This document shows, one piece after another, positions 1 through 8,304 of a DNA stretch of 64,000 nucleotides (its first letter is position 1; each line of letters opens with the position of its first letter). The notes beneath the pieces were generated by a model. That model was not told the DNA's origin. It ran no database searches and worked only from the letters and a program-made list of their open reading frames with translations. A program made the position numbers and the translations under genes. Origin of the DNA: Paludibacter sp. (lineage in GTDB: Bacteria > Bacteroidota > Bacteroidia > Bacteroidales > Paludibacteraceae); the NCBI GenBank assembly GCA_028690665.1, contig JAQVAV010000009.1, forward strand, positions 13,320-77,319, given 5' to 3'.

Positions 1-780
1 GTTATCCTTGCTTCATTATTCATATCATGCGGTAAAGAAGATAATCCTATAAATGGAGAAGATAACAAGGATGATACTCCCAAAGATAAAACGGAAGTGC
101 AGCATATCTTGATTACGGCAAATGTCAGCGAAAATTTCAAATTGTCCGTTGGTACACGATGCGAAGCGGAATTTTATGACAAAGACGGAAAGAAGGTTGA
201 TTGTAATAAAACTCTGTCTGCTGCTTCGGAACGTTCTTTTTATATCGGTGCTGATTTAGACAAAGGCAAACAATATACATGCCTGCTTTGGTTTGATAAT
301 GGTTCGTATGGTTACGATATAAGCGAAGGACTGAAAAGTGTTAGAATGAGCACTAAACCATCTATGGCTTTTTATGGCAAATTAGAGTTTAATTCCGAAA
401 CTACTACGCATAATATCGAAATGAAGCCAGCCGTGGCGCAAGTCGTTTTGAAATTGAATAACGTAACTCAAACTGGTTCTGGTCTCTTCTCGGTTTCAGA
501 AGCCACTCCAATAAATTACGTCTTTGATGTTAATGCAGGAACTGCTATTAGTACGGATGAAACCTATATTCCCAAGACGGTCTTTCTTCTAAACAATTCA
601 GGAAAAGTGGCGGAGTTTTATACTTTCACTCCCGATGGTGGCATAACTGTAAACCTGCAAGTAAACTACAATGACAGGTCTAAAACCACGGAAAATGTCA
701 CGCTTCAGAGCGGATATGCGACTACGTTAGAAGGTGATTTGGAAACTATGGATTTTGATATACTTGTTATCAAAACATAA
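1..780 (+). CDS. Lipoprotein, fimbrillin-like (5' end outside window)
   Basis: The reading frame is open from base 1, so the gene starts upstream of the window. The first visible codons give a hydrophobic stretch ending in FISCGKE, which is a lipobox with its cysteine at bases 28-30. This is followed by a short Asp/Asn/Lys-rich linker, so the product is very probably an exported lipoprotein. The rest (about 230 residues) is rich in beta-strand-like segments. It has the general look of the fimbrillin/DUF6562-type surface lipoproteins of Bacteroidota, but I recognise no specific motif. An internal GTG at 97 could be mistaken for the start, but it would remove the lipobox. No partner gene is visible inside the window. 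Confidence 0.6.
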   Translation, partial: VILASLFISCGKEDNPINGEDNKDDTPKDKTEVQHILITANVSENFKLSVGTRCEAEFYDKDGKKVDCNKTLSAASERSFYIGADLDKGKQYTCLLWFDNGSYGYDISEGLKSVRMSTKPSMAFYGKLEFNSETTTHNIEMKPAVAQVVLKLNNVTQTGSGLFSVSEATPINYVFDVNAGTAISTDETYIPKTVFLLNNSGKVAEFYTFTPDGGITVNLQVNYNDRSKTTENVTLQSGYATTLEGDLETMDFDILVIKT

Positions 781-879
781 AAAATCTATGTTATAAAACA
801 ATATTCCTTACTTTTATTTCGTTCTATTTCTTCAAATTAAAATGTTTTTTTTAAGTTTGCATGAAAATAATTAGTTTGT

Positions 880-1887
880 ATGCGAATTGATAGATTGGAT
901 TTATATAAGCAATTAGAGGAGAAGAGAAATTCTAAACTGTTAGTTTATATAACAGGAACCAGACAGGGACTTGAAACCCAAATAGCTAATGATGTATTAC
1001 CAAAGTTTTCTGAGCATTTAGATAAAATTGGAGATACGAAGAAAATTTCGTTATACCTTTATACAAATGGCGGAAATACTTTGACTGCATGGAGCTTAGT
1101 AAATCTGATTCGTAGTTTCTGTGATGAAATGGAAGTCATTATCCCTTCCAATTGCTTTAGCTCAGGCACACTGATTTGTTTGGGAGCAGATAATATTGTA
1201 ATGACAAAACAAGCTATGCTGGGTCCAATTGATCCCAGCGTTAATGGTCCATTAAATCCAGCTATCCCAGGTGTCGCTGACCCTAATGCGAAAGTTCCTG
1301 TAAGCGTAGAATATGTTAATGCTTACATTGAAATGGCTAAAAAGGATTTTGGAATTACTAATCAAAGGAATATGACTGATATATTACTTAATCTATCAGA
1401 CAAAATTCATCCTTTGACATTAGGTCAAGTCTATAAATCTAAAAGTCAGATACAAATGTTGGCAAGAAAGTTGATGAAGTGGCAGAATCTAAAACAAGAC
1501 AAAGAAGATGCTATTATTAAGTTCCTTTGTAGTGAATCAGGTAGTCATGATTATTCTATACGAAGAAAGGAGGCTACTGAAAGTTTAGGACTGCCGATTG
1601 AGAAACCATCAATGGACGAATATAATATAATCAAAGCTATTTATGATGATATAAGTAATGAATTGGAATTAGAAAATTCATACAACCCAGCTATTATATT
1701 GAATGGAGCTAATAATTATCCGTATTCATTTAGAAGAGTCTTGATTGAATCGCTAAATAATAGTACAGATGTATTTCTTAGTGAAGGCGAATTGACTAAA
1801 CAGTCATTTGTACCAGCACCAGGAATGGCTCCGCAAATAAATCTTAGTGATAACAGAATTTTTGAAGGGTGGAAACATGAGAATTGA
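880..1887 (+). CDS. Serine dehydrogenase proteinase-like (SDH/ClpP-SppA fold) protease
   Basis: A 335-residue protein whose first 200 residues look like the SDH_sah family, membrane-independent relatives of the ClpP/SppA crotonase-fold serine proteases. Visible marks are the oxyanion-type YTNGGNTLTA stretch (61-70), a candidate nucleophile in NCFSSGTL (about Ser94/Ser95) and the following LGPIDPS (114-120) that usually carries the acidic residue. The C-terminal 130 residues are less conserved. No signal peptide is seen, so it is probably cytoplasmic. The ATG at 880 follows a weak A-rich leader. The stop lies inside the next small gene, which suggests translational coupling. Its physiological substrate is unknown. 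Confidence 0.65.
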   Translation: MRIDRLDLYKQLEEKRNSKLLVYITGTRQGLETQIANDVLPKFSEHLDKIGDTKKISLYLYTNGGNTLTAWSLVNLIRSFCDEMEVIIPSNCFSSGTLICLGADNIVMTKQAMLGPIDPSVNGPLNPAIPGVADPNAKVPVSVEYVNAYIEMAKKDFGITNQRNMTDILLNLSDKIHPLTLGQVYKSKSQIQMLARKLMKWQNLKQDKEDAIIKFLCSESGSHDYSIRRKEATESLGLPIEKPSMDEYNIIKAIYDDISNELELENSYNPAIILNGANNYPYSFRRVLIESLNNSTDVFLSEGELTKQSFVPAPGMAPQINLSDNRIFEGWKHEN

Positions 1888-2059
1888 TATGAAAACAAAA
1901 AATTACAAAATTTCTGAATCTGGATATAATCCTAAAATTCAGTTAGGTTCAAATTCTTTTAGTACAAAAGTTTTTTATGAAAATTCTGCTACAAAGAATA
2001 CAACTGCGGATATAATAAAAAACAGAACAATTGTAGTTACTAATGAGATTAGAAAATAG
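1877..2059 (+). CDS. Small protein (60 aa), translationally coupled to the SDH-like protease
   Basis: The frame can be opened further upstream at a GTG (1847), but the ATG at 1877 is preferred because GAAGGGTGG sits just upstream as a strong ribosome-binding site. It overlaps the last 11 bases of the protease gene. The product is 60 residues, basic, polar, with many Asn/Thr/Lys and no membrane segment or known motif. A hairpin terminator follows at 2085, so the two genes look like a two-gene unit. I do not recognise the family; a regulator or substrate of the protease is possible but only inferred from the overlap. Confidence 0.5.
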   Translation: MRIDMKTKNYKISESGYNPKIQLGSNSFSTKVFYENSATKNTTADIIKNRTIVVTNEIRK

Positions 2060-2084
2060 TTTAATCGGAAAAGATTTTCAAGAC

Positions 2085-2117
2085 GAAGGCATCTATGTAT
2101 GATGCCTTCTTTTTTTT
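2085..2117 (+). terminator. Rho-independent terminator after the protease pair
   Basis: Perfect 9-bp stem GAAGGCATC / GATGCCTTC around a 7-base loop, followed by a run of T. It ends the + strand unit of the SDH-like protease and its small partner. Confidence 0.8.
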
Positions 2118-2132
2118 ACTACAACTTCATTT

Positions 2133-2408
2133 TCAGTTTGAAGATAATGATAGCCTTAATTCTTTGTCAACCGATAAGTCTTCAACCGTTGGGTGATAGA
2201 TTTTCTGAATCAATAAATCTATATAATCTACACAATCTCTCGGAGCAAATTTATTGAGGTATTCCTTGTAATCATTTTCTTTGATACAATGTTTCTCAAA
2301 GTTTTCTCTAATGAGATAAATTGGAATACACTTTTCCGTTTCTCCTTCATTCGACACCTCCGATAATAGCGTTATTCGGTGTATCTTTATTGCTAAATTT
2401 CTATTCAT
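2133..2408 (-). CDS. Hypothetical protein, 91 aa
   Basis: An open frame of 91 codons on the minus strand, starting at an ATG (MNRNLAIKIHRI) and ending close to the convergent terminator at 2085-2117. The composition is that of a normal soluble protein (Glu/Lys/Ile/Leu-rich, no strong hydrophobic segment). The frame fills a space with no competing gene, which supports coding. I do not recognise it. It may be a small accessory gene, and the lack of any motif keeps the call tentative. Confidence 0.4.
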   Translation of the reverse strand: MNRNLAIKIHRITLLSEVSNEGETEKCIPIYLIRENFEKHCIKENDYKEYLNKFAPRDCVDYIDLLIQKIYHPTVEDLSVDKELRLSLSSN

Positions 2409-2466
2409 AATGCACCACGGGATTTAGGGTATTGTCGTATATAGTTACCAAAAATTATTCTGAAAT

Positions 2467-2503
2467 AAAGAACGGGAGTATTTGAAAAATACTCCCGTTC
2501 TTT
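2467..2503. terminator. Long perfect hairpin, bidirectional terminator
   Basis: A perfect 17-bp inverted repeat (AAAGAACGGGAGTATTT and its complement) with a 3-base loop, flanked by T-rich sequence on both sides. It lies 20 bases past the stop of the minus-strand PEGA lipoprotein gene and probably terminates it. Confidence 0.75.
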
Positions 2504-2523
2504 ATTTAGTCATGTGGCTTTAT

Positions 2524-2913
2524 TTATTGTTTAATTGCATCCGGTAAGTAGTTTTGCGAAGTAGAAAGAGGTATTAACTCATAAGTATGGGTTGATTTAT
2601 ATTGCATCGTCCAAAGAAAAGGAAACAATAAAAATACTCCACCGACAATTGCTCCAACATCTACTTGCTCTGTTCTGGAAAAGGTTGTGTAGAAGGGCTC
2701 ATATCCATCCTTTTTCAGGTCGACATTTACAATACTGCCTACAATTTTTGTGTCAGTATACAAATAAGGAGTTGTGCCTACAGGTTCACCGTTTATATAA
2801 ACTTTGGCACCCGAAGGAATGGAATTAATCATTGTTGAACTTGCACATGATGCAAATAACAAAATAACAGACATTAGTACTGCTGATGATTTTAGAAAAA
2901 ATGACTTGCTCAT
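2524..2913 (-). CDS. PEGA-domain lipoprotein
   Basis: A 129-residue protein. Residues 1-23 form a lipoprotein signal peptide ending in FASC (Cys23), so the mature protein should be lipid-anchored. Residues about 28-75 match a PEGA domain, with the pattern SIPSGAKVYINGEPVGTTPY and a following KKDGYEPF. A hydrophobic glycine-rich stretch near 88-104 (GAIVGGVFLLFPFLW) may be a second membrane-associated segment. PEGA domains are found in surface and envelope proteins and their role is mostly unknown. It stands alone, with its own terminator downstream and the carbonic anhydrase gene upstream on the same strand. Confidence 0.75.
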   Translation of the reverse strand: MSKSFFLKSSAVLMSVILLFASCASSTMINSIPSGAKVYINGEPVGTTPYLYTDTKIVGSIVNVDLKKDGYEPFYTTFSRTEQVDVGAIVGGVFLLFPFLWTMQYKSTHTYELIPLSTSQNYLPDAIKQ

Positions 2914-2979
2914 AACTTTAAAAATGTGTTAATAATTATTAGTTTTTTCAATAATCTTAAACAAAAATAATGCCAGTCA

Positions 2980-3600
2980 CTATTCTATTTTTATAAATGT
3001 TTTTTCATTTTTGTTATAATTGAAAACCTCACCTGTCTGAATGATATAATACCATCCCAGAATATCTAATTTCCCTTTTTCGTATTTTTCTTTTATATAA
3101 GGATAGCTAAGCAAATGATTCATTTGCTCCACGATATTTAACTGCTCTGTCATCCATTCCCGTACAGCCGGGTCTGCAATACGAAGCCGGGTCATTTTAT
3201 CTTTTACATTTTTAGCCAGCTCAAGCCATTTGTGAGTGTGCGGAATCAATTTATTAGTTTCATTATCTGCAAATAACGCATTACAGCCTCCACAGTTAGA
3301 ATGTCCGCAAATAAGTATGTTTGATACATGAAGTACCTGTACAGCATATTCAATAGCCGATGTCGTTGCAAGAAATTCTTGAGACTCACGATATAGCGGA
3401 ACAATGTTGGCTATATTCCGGATAACAAATAATTCTCCTGGAAGTGCTTTGGTTATCAGTGTCGGTACGACACGGGAGTCGGAACAGCCGATAAACAAAG
3501 TGTGTGGTTCCTGTTTCCGTCCTATTTTTTTGAATAATTTTTGATATTCAACAAAATCTTTCGAATTAAATTCTTTTACTCCGTCGAAAAGTGATTGCAT
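2980..3600 (-). CDS. Beta-class carbonic anhydrase
   Basis: A 206-residue cytoplasmic enzyme that interconverts CO2 and bicarbonate. The beta-class zinc site is complete: Cys39 in GCSDSRV with the Asp41/Arg43 dyad, then His100 and Cys103 in ICGHSNCGGC. Length is normal for the family. The ATG start at 3600 gives a standard N-terminus (MQSLFDGVKEFNSKDF). In anaerobes this enzyme supplies bicarbonate for carboxylations. The adjacent phosphoesterase gene on the same strand lies 76 bases upstream and is not evidently co-functional. Confidence 0.93.
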   Translation of the reverse strand: MQSLFDGVKEFNSKDFVEYQKLFKKIGRKQEPHTLFIGCSDSRVVPTLITKALPGELFVIRNIANIVPLYRESQEFLATTSAIEYAVQVLHVSNILICGHSNCGGCNALFADNETNKLIPHTHKWLELAKNVKDKMTRLRIADPAVREWMTEQLNIVEQMNHLLSYPYIKEKYEKGKLDILGWYYIIQTGEVFNYNKNEKTFIKIE

Positions 3601-3676
3601 AATTTTTTATGTTTACTACAATAAACAACCGGATTGTGTAAAAGTTGAAAACAGCAGAAGTTCATTTTTTATCGTA

Positions 3677-4174
3677 TTATCCTCTTTTCTTTAGTTCTAT
3701 AACTTCAAGATTTTGGATTTTATCTCCATCAATTTCGAAACGTACCAATGTCTGCACATTATGAAAACCGTATTTCCCTGCTGCTCCGGGATTAATATGA
3801 AGTAAATCAAGTGTCTTGTCGTGCTTTACTTTGAGAATATGCGAATGTCCGCATACAAAAAGTTTGGGAGGATGTTGAAAAATTTCAGGACGTACCAAGG
3901 CATCGTATTTTCCCGGATAGCCTCCTATATGAGTCATCCATACCTTTACGTCTTCGCACATAAAGCGGTTGTGTTGTGGAAATATTTGCCGGATTTCATA
4001 TCCATCGATATTGCCCCATACTCCCCTTACTGGTTTGAAAGCTTGTAACTCTTTTACTACATCAATCGAACCCCAATCTCCACAATGCCAGATCTCATCG
4101 CAATTTGCAAAGTGCTCGAAAATTCGTTCATCGAGTAAGCCGTGTGTGTCTGATAAAAGTCCGATTTTTTTCAT
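3677..4174 (-). CDS. YfcE/MJ0936-family metallophosphoesterase
   Basis: A 165-residue single-domain calcineurin-like phosphoesterase. All metal-ligand motifs are seen: SDTHG (Asp9, His11), HCGDWG (Asp33), GNIDG (Asn55), THIGG (His82) and CGHSH (His110, His112). Such proteins are cytoplasmic and hydrolyse phosphodiester bonds in vitro; physiological substrates are mostly unknown. The gene is divergent from the LacI-type regulator. No specific regulation is visible. Confidence 0.88.
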   Translation of the reverse strand: MKKIGLLSDTHGLLDERIFEHFANCDEIWHCGDWGSIDVVKELQAFKPVRGVWGNIDGYEIRQIFPQHNRFMCEDVKVWMTHIGGYPGKYDALVRPEIFQHPPKLFVCGHSHILKVKHDKTLDLLHINPGAAGKYGFHNVQTLVRFEIDGDKIQNLEVIELKKRG

Positions 4175-4244
4175 TTTTTGTGTACTCCAATTGTAAATTA
4201 GTTCTTAATTTTTAAAAAAAACACGATAGTTTTTTATAAACAAT

Positions 4245-4252
4245 TATCTTTG
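4245..4252 (+). promoter_or_regulatory. -7 box upstream of the LacI-family regulator
   Basis: TATCTTTG fits the Bacteroidota TAnnTTTG -7 consensus and lies 62 bases before the regulator ATG. No matching TTTG -33 box is seen at the right distance. Confidence 0.4.
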
Positions 4253-4314
4253 CCGGAGTAGTTCCTTGCTGCAAAACTAAATGGTTTGGCAAATGTAATC
4301 TTAAATTTGTAAGT

Positions 4315-5328
4315 ATGAAAGTTTCTCCAGTGACTATAATTGATATCGCTAAAAAGTTGGGAATCTCAAAATCGACAGTAAGCCGAGCTTTAAAAAATCA
4401 TCCCGATATTAGCCAGGCAACCAAGGATGCTGTCAATAAACTTGCTGAAAGCCTGAATTATGTCCCTAATACTGTTGCATCCGGATTTCGAAATAAAAAA
4501 ACAAAGATAATAGGTTTAATCGTCCCACAGATTTCATATTTTTTTTTCCCGTCTGTCGTTCAGGGTATTGAGGCTGTCGTACACAAAAAAGGTTATAAAC
4601 TTATGATTTTGCAATCGGACGAATCATACGAACGGGAAGTTGAAAACTTAAATGTGTTGATTGCCAATAATGTAGAAGGAATCCTTTCGTCTGTTTCGCT
4701 CGAAACAAGAAACTTTGAACATTTTCAGCATGTTATTGATATCGGGTTACCCATTGTGTTTTTTGACCGCATAGTGAAAGGCCTGGATACTGACGTTGTG
4801 CTGGTTGATGATGTGACCGGTGCATGTAAGGCCGTAAAACGATTGATAGAGGCTGACCGGAAACGAATTGCAATATGTACAGGAAATATGAATTTGTTGA
4901 TTAGCAACAATCGTTTACAGGGTTATAAAACAGCCTTGATTCAGGCCGAAATTTCCATCGATGAAGATTTAATACTTTCGTGTGATACACCCGAAGAAAC
5001 TGAATATGCTGTTACCGCACTTCTTAATAAACCAACTCCGCCGGATGCAATTTTTGCAATCAGTGATCTGACAATGACCGGAGTAATGAAGGCCGTCTTT
5101 AATAAAAAATTGAAAGTGCCGGAAGATATATCCGTTATAGGCTTCTGTGAAGAGCCTTTCCGGTCGATGTATCACCCTCAGTTAACTACTATTGAGCCTA
5201 TGGGATTCGAAATTGGACATAAAGCAACGGAATTGCTGTTCGAAAGACTGGAGGATACAAATAACTGGAGTTTAGCCCCCCGGGTTATCTACCTTGACAG
5301 TCATTTAAAAGAAGGGGGGTCGGTCTAA
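4315..5328 (+). CDS. LacI/GalR-family transcriptional regulator
   Basis: A 337-residue regulator. Residues about 7-30 are the LacI helix-turn-helix (TIIDIAKKLGISKSTVSRAL), followed by the hinge-helix region (NYVPNTVASGF) and a periplasmic-binding-protein-like effector domain (about 60-330, with the family features FFDR and VIGFCEEP). It probably senses a sugar or sugar phosphate and controls the receptor-kinase-phosphorylase-transporter block downstream. A 20-bp palindrome of the kind bound by this family lies between this gene and the receptor gene (5391-5410). The exact ligand is not readable from sequence. Confidence 0.9.
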   Translation: MKVSPVTIIDIAKKLGISKSTVSRALKNHPDISQATKDAVNKLAESLNYVPNTVASGFRNKKTKIIGLIVPQISYFFFPSVVQGIEAVVHKKGYKLMILQSDESYEREVENLNVLIANNVEGILSSVSLETRNFEHFQHVIDIGLPIVFFDRIVKGLDTDVVLVDDVTGACKAVKRLIEADRKRIAICTGNMNLLISNNRLQGYKTALIQAEISIDEDLILSCDTPEETEYAVTALLNKPTPPDAIFAISDLTMTGVMKAVFNKKLKVPEDISVIGFCEEPFRSMYHPQLTTIEPMGFEIGHKATELLFERLEDTNNWSLAPRVIYLDSHLKEGGSV

Positions 5329-5390
5329 TGTTATTTTTTATAACGCTATGTATTAAATAATGATAATAAATACTAATAAATGTGAACTGT

Positions 5391-5410
5391 AACCGGTTGC
5401 GCAACCGGTT
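5391..5410. promoter_or_regulatory. Perfect 20-bp palindromic operator, likely LacI-type site
   Basis: AACCGGTTGCGCAACCGGTT is a perfect inverted repeat containing two AACCGGTT cores 10 bases apart; the right copy also forms GCAACCGGTTGC. It lies 37 bases upstream of the -33 box of the receptor promoter and 62 bases after the LacI-type gene. A CG-centred palindrome is typical of LacI-family operators. The position upstream of the promoter fits activation at least as well as repression. Confidence 0.7.
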
Positions 5411-5446
5411 GCATTTTTATGATTCAGAATATCAGGGGTTTATGTG

Positions 5447-5477
5447 TTTGAAATAAGGAAAATGTGTTTTATATTTG
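5447..5477 (+). promoter_or_regulatory. Bacteroidota-type promoter of the TonB-dependent receptor
   Basis: TTTG (5447-5450), 19-base spacer, then TATATTTG (5470-5477). Both boxes and the spacing match the Bacteroidota consensus TTTG-N19-TAnnTTTG. The leader to the ATG at 5545 is about 65 bases. Confidence 0.75.
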
Positions 5478-5544
5478 TTGACATGTTATCCTTACAAACG
5501 AGATAAAAAATTAATTATTCATTCTCAAACAAAAATTAAATCCT

Positions 5545-8202
5545 ATGAAACGATCAATTTTATTATTGGGACTTATTTTGATGTACTCCTTTACATTAGT
5601 TGCTCAAAAAAGTACATTAAAAGGTAAAGTTACAGACAAAAAAACGCATGAAAGCCTTATCGGAGTATCTGTTCTGATAAAGGGGACTACGGTAGGAACA
5701 ATCACAAATTTAGATGGTGAATATGTAATTGAAAATGTAAATGCCGGTCAGACAACAGTAGTTTTTTCACTGGTAGGTTACAACACCGTTGAGTCAAATG
5801 TAGAAATCAATCCAAAACAGACAGCAACATTGGATGTGGAATTGCAGGAAGGGCTGATCCAGCTAAATGACCTTGTGATAACAGGTGTTGTTAATCCAAA
5901 ATCGGCGCTTGAGTCCAGTATAGCTGTTACAAGTATTAAGCCCAAAGCATTGGAAAAACTTGGAGCTGTCAGTACAGCCGAAGTTTTCAAATCTATTCCG
6001 GGTATCCATTCCGAATCAACCGGAGGTGAGGGCAATGCTAATATCTCAGTCAGAGGTATTCCAATTTCAACCGGTGGTTCTAAATTCTTGCAACTTCACG
6101 AAGACGGACTTCCCGTATTACAATTCGGTGATATTGTTTTTGGTAATGCAGATATGTTTGTCAGAACAGATCAGACTGTTGCCCGCATTGAAGCTATCCG
6201 GGGAGGTTCTGCATCGACGTTTGCAAGTAATTCGCCGGCTGGTATTATCAACTTTATCAGTAAAACCGGAGCGCAGGCAGGTGGCGTGATTGGTATTTCA
6301 CGTGGAATCGATTATGATGACTTCAGAACAGATTTTGATTTTGGAGCACCTCTTGGAAATGGATTCTCATTTAATATCGGTGGTTTTTATCGTCAGGGTG
6401 AAGGCCCGCGTAATGCCGGTTATGATGGCAATATGGGAGGACAGATTAAAGCTAATATTACCAAAGAGTTTGAAAAAGGTCATGTGCGTTTATATTTGAA
6501 ACATCTCGATGATCGTGCAATTTCGTATATGCCAATGCCGGTTGTAGCAACAGGTACCGGTTTAAATCCGACTTATGAGTCGATTGCCGGCTTCGATTTA
6601 CGCAATGCGGCTCTTCAAAGTTCTGAATTCTTTAATATGATGGGTATTGATGCTTCAGGAAATCCACGTACAACAAATATCAGCGATGGTATGCATCCGA
6701 TTTCAGATGCAATTGGAACAGAATTTTCATTTGATATGGGTGATGGCTGGAGAATGAAAAATTTAAACCGGTTGGCGATTACAAAAGGTTCATTCAGAAC
6801 ATTATTCCCAAAAGGAGCAATTGGTTCGGCGGATGATATTGCTAAGGATATTCTTGGTTCGTCATATTCTCCTGGCTATTCATTCAGTTATGTCAATGGT
6901 TCTAATGCCGGAACACCACTTTCGAGTTCACAGTTGTCAGCTTTGAATGGAAATGGTTTGTTAATGGAAATGGCTTCATTTGATGTGGATATCAATAGCT
7001 TTAATAATTTTACAAATGATTTGAACGTAACTAAGTATTTCGATAAAGTAAATCTTACCATGGGTTACTATTATGCTTATCAGGAAATTTCAACGTATTG
7101 GGATTGGCAGGGCTATATTACCGACGTATCAAGTCAGCCCCGGTTAATAAACCTGACAAGTGCCGACGGTTCGTATTATACCGAAGGAGGTGTGACCGAA
7201 TACGGATTATGGGGCCTGGGAAGAGGTTACGACATGAAGTATAAAATTAATGCTCCTTATGCGAATGTGGGCATTAATGTAAACGACAAAATTAATATTG
7301 ATGCAAGTTTGCGTTACGATTTCGGTAAAGCCGATGGTTATTATTTAACCAGCAAGGTGGCTGCGGTTGATGTGAATCAGGATGGAAATTATTCACCTGC
7401 TGAATCAAATGCCAATATTGTTGATAACGAACATCCGCACGCTGTAAATTATACTTATAATTATCTTTCTTTCTCATTAGGTGGCAATTATAAAATTGAT
7501 AAGGGCAAAGCTGTTTATGGTCGTGTCAGCCGTGGTGGCCGTGCAAATGCCGATCGTTTGCTTTACTCTGATTTTATTACTTCCGATGGAAAAACAATAG
7601 CCGGGCTTGAAGCTGATATGATTACTCAGGTTGAAATGGGATTCAAATACAATTCTCCTAATTTGGCTTTCACGATAACTCCTTATTATTCAAATGTTAC
7701 AGAGCAAAATGCCGACATTACCGAAAACAAAATCTATTTGATTGGATTTACTTCATTCGGTGCCGAACTTGAAAGTTCTGTACGTTTCGGAAACTTTGTG
7801 GCCACAGCCGGTGCAATTTATACCAAGGCTACTATCAACAGCAGCCTTGATGATACGGAAGTTGGAAATACTCCGCGTCGTGTACCTGATTTAATGTACA
7901 ATCTGAATCCTTCGTATTCAATCGGAAAAGCTGATTTTGGATTGAGTTTTATCGGAACAACTAAAGTTTATTCGCAAAACGACAATCAAATTGTGTTGCC
8001 AGGTTATGTGTATGTAAATGCATTTGCCAGTTATGAAGTAACCAAAGGCCTTGTCCTGAGTGCAAACGTAAACAACCTGTTCAATACTTTAGGCTTTACC
8101 GAAGCTGAAAGTACGACATTTGTAGATAATTCAACAAATTACATGCGTGCCCGTCCGATTACAGGCCGTGTGTCGAAAATATCTCTCACATATAGTTTTT
8201 AA
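5545..8202 (+). CDS. TonB-dependent receptor with carboxypeptidase-regulatory N-domain
   Basis: An 885-residue outer-membrane receptor. Residues 1-20 are a signal peptide (ends LVAQ). About 22-110 is a CarboxypepD_reg-like beta-sandwich (KGKVTDKKTHESLIGVSV), followed by the plug domain (about 115-240, with IRGGSASTFASNSPAGIINF) and a long beta-barrel ending in the terminal aromatic SLTYSF. It should import a ligand into the periplasm using TonB energy. No SusD-type lipoprotein gene follows, so it is not a complete Sus pair. The context (LacI regulator, GH13_18 enzyme, MFS permease) suggests a small glucoside as ligand; this is inference. Confidence 0.9.
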   Translation: MKRSILLLGLILMYSFTLVAQKSTLKGKVTDKKTHESLIGVSVLIKGTTVGTITNLDGEYVIENVNAGQTTVVFSLVGYNTVESNVEINPKQTATLDVELQEGLIQLNDLVITGVVNPKSALESSIAVTSIKPKALEKLGAVSTAEVFKSIPGIHSESTGGEGNANISVRGIPISTGGSKFLQLHEDGLPVLQFGDIVFGNADMFVRTDQTVARIEAIRGGSASTFASNSPAGIINFISKTGAQAGGVIGISRGIDYDDFRTDFDFGAPLGNGFSFNIGGFYRQGEGPRNAGYDGNMGGQIKANITKEFEKGHVRLYLKHLDDRAISYMPMPVVATGTGLNPTYESIAGFDLRNAALQSSEFFNMMGIDASGNPRTTNISDGMHPISDAIGTEFSFDMGDGWRMKNLNRLAITKGSFRTLFPKGAIGSADDIAKDILGSSYSPGYSFSYVNGSNAGTPLSSSQLSALNGNGLLMEMASFDVDINSFNNFTNDLNVTKYFDKVNLTMGYYYAYQEISTYWDWQGYITDVSSQPRLINLTSADGSYYTEGGVTEYGLWGLGRGYDMKYKINAPYANVGINVNDKINIDASLRYDFGKADGYYLTSKVAAVDVNQDGNYSPAESNANIVDNEHPHAVNYTYNYLSFSLGGNYKIDKGKAVYGRVSRGGRANADRLLYSDFITSDGKTIAGLEADMITQVEMGFKYNSPNLAFTITPYYSNVTEQNADITENKIYLIGFTSFGAELESSVRFGNFVATAGAIYTKATINSSLDDTEVGNTPRRVPDLMYNLNPSYSIGKADFGLSFIGTTKVYSQNDNQIVLPGYVYVNAFASYEVTKGLVLSANVNNLFNTLGFTEAESTTFVDNSTNYMRARPITGRVSKISLTYSF

Positions 8203-8217
8203 GTTGTAAAAAAGGAA

Positions 8218-8258
8218 AAATCCGGATTAGTAAAATTTCAGACTAATCCGGATTTATT
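8218..8258 (+). terminator. Terminator between receptor and kinase genes
   Basis: Perfect 14-bp stem (8218-8231 and 8242-8255, containing ATCCGGATTAGT) with a 10-base loop but only a short T-run. It may attenuate read-through so that the receptor is made in excess over the cytoplasmic genes. Confidence 0.6.
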
Positions 8259-8304
8259 GGCAAAATCTTACAGGCTTTATTCATTCAATTTTATTTTTTC
8301 GATT

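Noticed and set aside
6766-6773. Second AACCGGTT inside the receptor gene, considered as an extra operator
   Set aside because: Single copy without the paired core or wider symmetry, inside coding sequence; probably chance.
8257-8304. TTG start for the P-loop kinase
   Set aside because: It lies directly against the terminator hairpin and adds residues with no family similarity.
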